Translations under genes and position numbers: made by a program
NCBI GenBank assembly: GCA_046727175.1
Contig: JBKPCD010000158.1
Coordinates: 4,331-68,330, forward strand
Origin: JBKPCD01 sp046727175
GTDB lineage: Bacteria; Acidobacteriota; Vicinamibacteria; Vicinamibacterales; 2-12-FULL-66-21
DNA length: 64,000 nt
Reading direction: 5' to 3'
The notes under the pieces: model-generated
Seen by the model: only the letters and a program-made list of their open reading frames with translations
Database searches by the model: none
Told to the model about the DNA's origin: nothing
Shown: positions 59,065 to 64,000 of the stretch, in pieces
How the letters are laid out: the number at the start of each line of letters is the position of its first letter
Numbering within the stretch: the first letter of the stretch is position 1

Positions 59065-61782
59065 CTACTCTTGCCGCAGCGCCGCCACTGGATCCACGCG
59101 CGACGCCCGCAAGGCCGGGGCACTCGCGGCGACGACGCCGACGACCAGCATCAGCGAGATCACGACCCCGAGGACGGCCGGATCGATTCGGCTCGCACCG
59201 ACGACGCTTGCGCTAACCAGCCGCAAAGCGACCAACGCGGTCGGCACGCCAATCGCGAACCCTGCCGCGATCAGCGTCAGCGCTTCACGAAGCACCATTC
59301 GAATCACGGCACCACGACTGGCGCCGAGCGCGATCCGAAGACCGATCTCGCTCGTCCGGAGCGCCGTCGCGTAGGATGTCATGGCATACAAGCCTGCTGC
59401 CGCAAGCATCAGGGCAAGGACCGCAAACAACCCCGACGCGTGTGCGATCGATCGCTCACCGCTGAGCGTCTGGCTCATGAGAGCGCGAACGGACTCGATC
59501 ATCGTGACCTTCAAGCCGGCGTCGAATCCCTGCAGCCCGCGTCGTACCGCGGGAATCGTCGAAGCGACATCGGGCCGCGTCTTGATAGCAATGTTGAACG
59601 TCGCAATCGCGTCTCCGGTCTGAAGCAGCGGGAGGTAGAAGCGTCGCTCGGTCTTGCCTTTCAGATCACGTTGCTTGTTGTCCTTCACGACGCCGACAAT
59701 CGTGTAACGCTCGCCACCGTTCTGAATGACTGTTCCCAGCGGGCTGCGCTGTCCAAAATAGAACGTTGCCATGGTCTCGTTAATCATTGCAACGAGTGGC
59801 GCACGCGCCACATCGCGCTCATCGAACTGGCGGCCGGCGAGAAGCGGAATCCCGATCACCTCGAAGTACCGCGGGCCGACTTGATCGAAACTTGCCTGCG
59901 TGTCTTCTCGGCGCGACGGTTGGAATCCGTCGATCTGCAGTCCTTGGGTGCTCGAATCGATGCCGCTGAACAGGCCGTTTTCCGAGACGGTCGCGCCAAG
60001 CACTCCCGGAATCGACCGCAGGCGCTCGAGTAACGAACTCACACGCGACAGCCGTTCCGCGTTTGTCGCACCGGCTCCCGGCGATATGTCCGCTTTCATG
60101 ACGATAAGGTTGTCGCGTGAGTAACCCACGTCCAGTCGTTCCAGCGATGCCAGGCTGCGCACGAACACGCCCGCAAGAATCAGCAGCGGGACTGACAGTC
60201 CCAACTGGCCGATTACCAGCAGCCTGCTCAATGAGCGGCCACCGCCCGAGCCGCGCGCGCTTTGTCTCAGTGTAGGTGTCAGTTCAACTCGCGTGGAGCG
60301 CGCCGCGGGGACGAGCGCGACGAGGATCGTCGTGAGCAGGCACAACCCTGCGGTGAAGGTCAGCACGATGAAATCAGGCTGCACGTCGACATGGAACGGG
60401 ACCGGATTCGGACCGCCGCGCGAAAGCAGCTGCGACAGGAGCCGGCTGCCGGACGTGGCCAGAATCAGGCCGCCGGCTCCACCAAGGACTGCGAGCAGTG
60501 CGCTTTCGGTCAGCAGCTGCCGAATCAGTCGGGTCCGGCTGGCGCCGATCGCCAGGCGGATGACGATTTCGTTCTGCCGCCTCGTCGCACGCGCCAGCAG
60601 AAGGTTCGCGACGTTTGCACATGCGATCACCAGCACGAGGCCGACAACGGCCATCAGCGTAAACAGCAGCGACGAGACATTCTTCCGTACCCAGGAGAAG
60701 CCCCGTCCACCGGGTTCAACGGGCAGGCGGCGGGTTCGGATTTCGTTGAGCTGCTCAACAGCAAGAGCACGGTCCTGAAAGTCGGCGAGCGTGCGCTGCG
60801 CAATCAGCGTCAACTCCATGCGAGCCCGTTCGAGAGAAACGCCGGGGGCGAGACGTCCCAAAGCAAGCAGCCAGTTCGAGTCGCGGCGCTCGAGTTTCGA
60901 CTGACCCGATTGGACCTGTGGCTGCATCGACAGCGGAATCCAGACGTCGGTCGGACTTCCTACCACCTCGCCCGCGAAGGATCGCGGCCCGACACCAACG
61001 ATGGTGCAGACCACTCCGTTCAGGCGCACTGTCCTTCCAACGATGTCGGCGGTGCGCCCGAATCGTTTCTCCCAGAATCCATGGCTGATGACGAGGTCGT
61101 GACTCGCGCTCCGCGCTCTGTCCTCCTCGGCGACAAACGTGCGACCGATCGACGCGGAGACACCGAGGACATCGAAGTAGTTGCCCGATACAAATCGCGC
61201 GCGCACCTCTTCAGGACCACCTGCGGCTTCGATCATCTCGATGCGCCCGGCGCGACCAGACGCGAGCAACCCCGTGAATACATGGTTCTCGTCGCGCAAT
61301 CGCTGATACAGGGGATACGAAAGCACGTCCAGCATTGGCGCGCCTTCCCAAAGCGCCGTCGGACGGGATGGATCGCCAACCGCCACCAGTTCCTGCGGTG
61401 ACCGCACCGGCAGAGACCGCAGCGCGACGGCATCGATCAGCGTGAAGATGGCCGTATTCGCACCGATGCCCAACACGAGAGACAGAATCGCCGTCGCTGT
61501 GAAACCCGGGCTTCTGCGGATCGCGCGCAGCGCGTACCGCACATCTTGCAACGTCGTTTCCACGAGCAGCACCCCGCGGGTATCCCGACACCGCTCTTTG
61601 ATCAGATCGACACTACCGAAAGCAAGGTGCGCGCGTCGCGCAGCCTCCGCGTGAGAGACGCCTGCACTCAGGTTCTTCTCGATCTCGTGATCGAAATGGA
61701 GGCGGAGCTCCTCGTCCAGCTCACGTTCGACGGCGGAGCGTCGGAAGAGCGCTCGAAGGCGAAAGATCAGGTCTGCCAGCAT
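59065..61782 (-). CDS. ADOP-family permease with prefix domain, paired with PadR
   Basis: ATG 61782 gives 905 residues (MLADLIFRLRALFRRSAVER). The prefix DELDEELRLHFDHEIE-type helix and AARRAHLAFGSVDLIKERCR is the classic ADOP N-terminal domain. Then VRYALRAIRRSPGFTATAIL, a membrane helix, LIDAVALRSLPVRSPQELVA, the first periplasmic domain, VIACANVANLLLARATRRQN with VIRLAIGASRTRLIRQLLTE, the second periplasmic domain, and a last FtsX block with LRTSEIGLRIALGASRGAVI, ending in RVDPVAALRQE. The PadR gene is ten bases upstream on the same strand. Confidence 0.95.
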   Translation of the reverse strand: MLADLIFRLRALFRRSAVERELDEELRLHFDHEIEKNLSAGVSHAEAARRAHLAFGSVDLIKERCRDTRGVLLVETTLQDVRYALRAIRRSPGFTATAILSLVLGIGANTAIFTLIDAVALRSLPVRSPQELVAVGDPSRPTALWEGAPMLDVLSYPLYQRLRDENHVFTGLLASGRAGRIEMIEAAGGPEEVRARFVSGNYFDVLGVSASIGRTFVAEEDRARSASHDLVISHGFWEKRFGRTADIVGRTVRLNGVVCTIVGVGPRSFAGEVVGSPTDVWIPLSMQPQVQSGQSKLERRDSNWLLALGRLAPGVSLERARMELTLIAQRTLADFQDRALAVEQLNEIRTRRLPVEPGGRGFSWVRKNVSSLLFTLMAVVGLVLVIACANVANLLLARATRRQNEIVIRLAIGASRTRLIRQLLTESALLAVLGGAGGLILATSGSRLLSQLLSRGGPNPVPFHVDVQPDFIVLTFTAGLCLLTTILVALVPAARSTRVELTPTLRQSARGSGGGRSLSRLLVIGQLGLSVPLLILAGVFVRSLASLERLDVGYSRDNLIVMKADISPGAGATNAERLSRVSSLLERLRSIPGVLGATVSENGLFSGIDSSTQGLQIDGFQPSRREDTQASFDQVGPRYFEVIGIPLLAGRQFDERDVARAPLVAMINETMATFYFGQRSPLGTVIQNGGERYTIVGVVKDNKQRDLKGKTERRFYLPLLQTGDAIATFNIAIKTRPDVASTIPAVRRGLQGFDAGLKVTMIESVRALMSQTLSGERSIAHASGLFAVLALMLAAAGLYAMTSYATALRTSEIGLRIALGASRGAVIRMVLREALTLIAAGFAIGVPTALVALRLVSASVVGASRIDPAVLGVVISLMLVVGVVAASAPALRASRVDPVAALRQE

Positions 61783-61792
61783 CGCTGCACCG

Positions 61793-62122
61793 TTAGGCGA
61801 GGTCGAGCACCTGACCAACGACCTTTACCAGCTCGCGCCACGATTTCGTGGCCGATTCCAGCTGTTTCCTACCCGTTGTCGTGAGCGCGTAGTACTTCGC
61901 CCGGCGATTGCTCGCTGTCGTGCGCCACGATGCCTTGATCCAGCCGGCCCGTTCCAGTCGGTGCAGGGAGGGATACAGGGAGCCCTGGCCGAGTTGAAGC
62001 GCATCCCGCGAGATTTGCTGCAGCCGCTCGGAAACCGCCCATCCGTGCAGCGGTTCCAACGCCAATGCCTTGAGGATCAGCAGGTCCAGCGTCCCCTGGG
62101 GAAGGGTCAGTCGTTCGCCCAT
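61793..62122 (-). CDS. PadR-family regulator of the adjacent ADOP permease
   Basis: ATG 62122 gives 109 residues: MGERLTLPQGTLDLLILKAL, ALEPLHGWAVSERLQQISRD, then GQGSLYPSLHRLERAGWIKA and the wing AKYYALTTTGRKQLESATKS. This is the common ADOP-linked PadR type and is similar in pattern to the orphan PadR at 9992-10351. The upstream region holds a 9 bp inverted repeat (62148-62187). The frame is open further upstream, but those codons are not PadR-like. Confidence 0.94.
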   Translation of the reverse strand: MGERLTLPQGTLDLLILKALALEPLHGWAVSERLQQISRDALQLGQGSLYPSLHRLERAGWIKASWRTTASNRRAKYYALTTTGRKQLESATKSWRELVKVVGQVLDLA

Positions 62123-62147
62123 CGTTGGTTCCGTGTGCTCCCCTGAT

Positions 62148-62187
62148 GCTTCGACACCAGAACTGTAGACTATTCTTCTGTCGAAGC
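62148..62187. promoter_or_regulatory. Inverted repeat upstream of PadR, candidate regulatory site
   Basis: GCTTCGACA (62148-62156) and TGTCGAAGC (62179-62187) are perfectly complementary, with 22 bases between them. The inside contains AGAA and TTCT arms and the word TGTAGAC, which resembles the GTAGA half-sites at the other PadR genes. The PadR start is 26 bases away. A repressor site is inferred. Confidence 0.45.
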
Positions 62188-62331
62188 GCAAGGGAAGATT
62201 CGTTCGTGGCGACTGGCGGGATCTTTCGAGCGCGCGGATTGCGGACTTAATCGCCACGAATAGTATCCCGCGACGCCGCTTTCACTTCAAGACTGTTTGT
62301 GAGCCGCCAACGCCTGTATCATCGCGGGCCC

Positions 62332-64000
62332 ATGTCGAAAGATGTACGTTCTCGCCGAGCCGGGGCGCCCGGCGCTCAGCGGACGTCTCGATCGCGCCAC
62401 GCCATCTCACCGTCGCGCACGGCTGATGAACGCCTGGTGGACGCCGATCCCGTCCAGCCGCTCGCCCCGCTGACCGATCCATCAATCCTCGCGAGAGTTG
62501 TGTCTCACCTTGCGCCCGAGACGCTCCATCAGTTCATTCGGCAGCGCGGACTCGATGCGTGCGGCGAGCTCGATACGTTGGCAACCCCAGAGCAGCTGAC
62601 GTCCGTCCTCGACCTCGACCTGTGGCGCAGTCCGCGACCCGGCCGCGACGGACAGTTCGATGCGGAGCGCTTTGGCGAGTGGCTCGAGCTTCTGGTCGAT
62701 ACCGGTGATGCGGTGGCAGCCCGAATCGTTGCGGGGATCGATGAAAGGCTCGTAGCTGCGGGACTCTCTCGCTACATTCGTGTGTTCGACCCGGCGAGTT
62801 TTGCGCCGTCCGCGTCGACCGATGATGAACCCATTGACGCCGGCGCGGCGCGGCCCGATGGTCCTGCGTGCGAGGTGGGCGGCTACGTCGTGGTTGCAAG
62901 GCGCCCCGACTCGTGGGACGCGGTGGTCGCGCTGCTCCGCGCGCTTGGCGTCGACCATGCGGACCACTTCCATGCGGTAATGCGCGGGTGTCGGCGGTTA
63001 TCCAATTCGCCGCGCGAGATCGACGGGCTCGACAATCTTCTGACGGAGCCCGAGCAGCTGTTGCTCGATGTGGGGCTCGAGCGGGAATGCCGCCAATCGG
63101 AGCGAGGCTACGTGACGCCGGCCGATGCGCGCGCTTTCCTGCGGCTGGCGAGAGAGCGAGGACGCTCTCACCCGGGCGGTACTCCGTCCGTCAATCCAGT
63201 AGCCGCCGCGTACTTCCGAGGCGCACCCGAATGGCCGGCATCGGCGGACCGCGTCCTCCGTTCTGAAGAACGCACTCCGAACCTGTCGTCGACGGGTACG
63301 GCCGGCTGCGATGCGTTCGACGCTATCGTCGACCTGCTCGACGACGCGGGCTTCGTGCCTCGGCGGCCCAAGGCACTGCTGGAGGGTGAAGGTCCTCGGA
63401 GGACACGGCTCACTCACATCGTCCGGTCATGGAGCACGTCCGCGACTCCAATGACACGGCGTACTACATGCGAAGTCGAGAGCTGGCGTTCCTCGCGAAC
63501 AATCTGATCGCCGGCTGCTCGATTCAGGCGCGCGCCTTCACGCCGCAAGAAGCGTTCGACGCGGCCGTCGGCATCTGCAACCTCGGTCTCGAACACTGGC
63601 CGGCGCGCTGGCCCGAGAGTGCGGTGCGTCTCGCGGCCGATTTCGGGGGGCCGCTGCCCGACACGTTCTTGCTCGACCACGACCTCGTAACCGCGTTCGA
63701 AGTGGGCTGGGCAGTGTTGCATGAAGATGTGTCTCTCCTGGTCGCGGGGCAACTCGGTTCGGTATTGAACAAGATGCGGTGCGTCGATGCCGAGATTCAG
63801 GACGGACTGCACGCGCTGCGGCGCGAGCTCGTGAGGCAGCGTGACGCGGGAACGCCGTGGCGCGCACGCGACGCGCTCGATGCGATCGCGATGCTCGACA
63901 TGCCAGCCTGGGTCAGCCTGAACGGACTGATGGACGAATGTCCAGTGTTGCACGCTGCCCTGACAGCAATTCTCGAAGGTCGAACTGGCGCGATCAGCGC
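62332..64000 (+). pseudogene. DUF6178-like gene with an apparent frameshift, runs off the right edge
   Basis: From ATG 62332 (MSKDVRSRRAGAPGAQ) one frame gives DUF6178-like sequence: APETLHQFIRQRGLDACGEL, TPEQLTSVLDLDLWRSPRPG, ERFGEWLELLVDTGDAVAAR and LSRYIRVFDPASFAP. Near 63420 the sense jumps to another frame, where MEHVRDSNDTAYYMRSRELA, FLANNLIAGCSIQARAFTPQ and ICNLGLEHWPARWPE continue without a stop to the window edge. One missing base around 63418-63428 explains this. The first frame would otherwise end at 63507. It is either a real frameshift or a sequencing error. The function of the family is unknown. Confidence 0.75.

Noticed and set aside
1..64000. tRNA, rRNA or riboswitch genes
   Set aside because: Reading the intergenic regions gave no cloverleaf, no conserved rRNA blocks and no known riboswitch core; small RNAs without strong motifs cannot be excluded by eye.

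Overview
This is a GC-rich bacterial chromosome segment, and its gene content points to an Acidobacteriota genome, most likely of the Vicinamibacteria type. The argument is family content, not a ribosomal marker: eight loci of the MacB/FtsX-like permeases known as ADOP (acidobacterial duplicated orphan permeases), four PadR regulators of the kind that sit beside them, and a serine/threonine kinase fused to a TolB-like propeller. No rRNA, tRNA, CRISPR array, prophage or replication origin was seen. Genes lie on both strands in short runs, and many adjacent pairs overlap by four bases (ATGA or GTGA).

Layout. 1-0.4 kb: C-terminus of an ADOP permease. 0.4-3.8 kb: minus-strand run of membrane protein, glutaredoxin-DUF2892 and glycogen branching enzyme GlgB. 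4.1-5.9 kb: small disordered protein and a PAS-PAS histidine kinase. 5.9-9.5 kb: exported subtilase, beta-barrel protein and NHL-repeat protein. 9.7-11.4 kb: decayed response regulator, orphan PadR, HIT protein and histidine phosphatase. 11.5-13.2 kb: octamer tandem repeat, RHH/MazF-type toxin-antitoxin pair and AlkA glycosylase. 13.4-21.6 kb: ADOP, FKBP lipoprotein, outer-membrane protein, a complete IS630-type element and a second ADOP. 21.7-30 kb: DinB protein, YCII protein, Dps, TIM-barrel isomerase, CE1-like esterase, carboxylesterase, Nudix-like regulator and alpha/beta hydrolase.

30-42 kb: PadR-ADOP operon, cupin, VOC protein, ADOP remnant, three-gene ABC-2 exporter, second VOC protein, ArsR regulator and another PadR-ADOP operon. 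42-50 kb: ECF41-type sigma factor with its carboxymuconolactone-decarboxylase partner (both with recognisable ECF41 promoters), a MITE-like palindrome abutting a 5'-truncated leucine-rich-repeat gene, the Ser/Thr kinase, a DinB protein, a small three-repeat Cys/Trp/Asp protein and a CxxCH protein. 50-59 kb: ADOP, molybdopterin oxidoreductase, GlxA-type regulator, metallo-beta-lactamase-fold protein, GNAT, GlcG/HbpS protein and hydrolase. 59-64 kb: ADOP-PadR pair and a DUF6178-like gene with an apparent frameshift that runs off the window.

The most interesting non-genic signals are: (i) a GC-rich hairpin element present twice (33761-33857 and 38405-38561), each copy ending a few bases before a start codon; (ii) TCTAC/GTAGA palindromes in front of PadR genes, one inside a consensus promoter that would give a nearly leaderless PadR-ADOP mRNA; (iii) a family of 7-8 bp intergenic tandem repeats; and (iv) the MITE-like element that borders the truncated LRR gene. 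I see no single clear-cut new defence or biosynthetic system. The hairpin element and the three-repeat secreted protein are the best candidates for undescribed biology.
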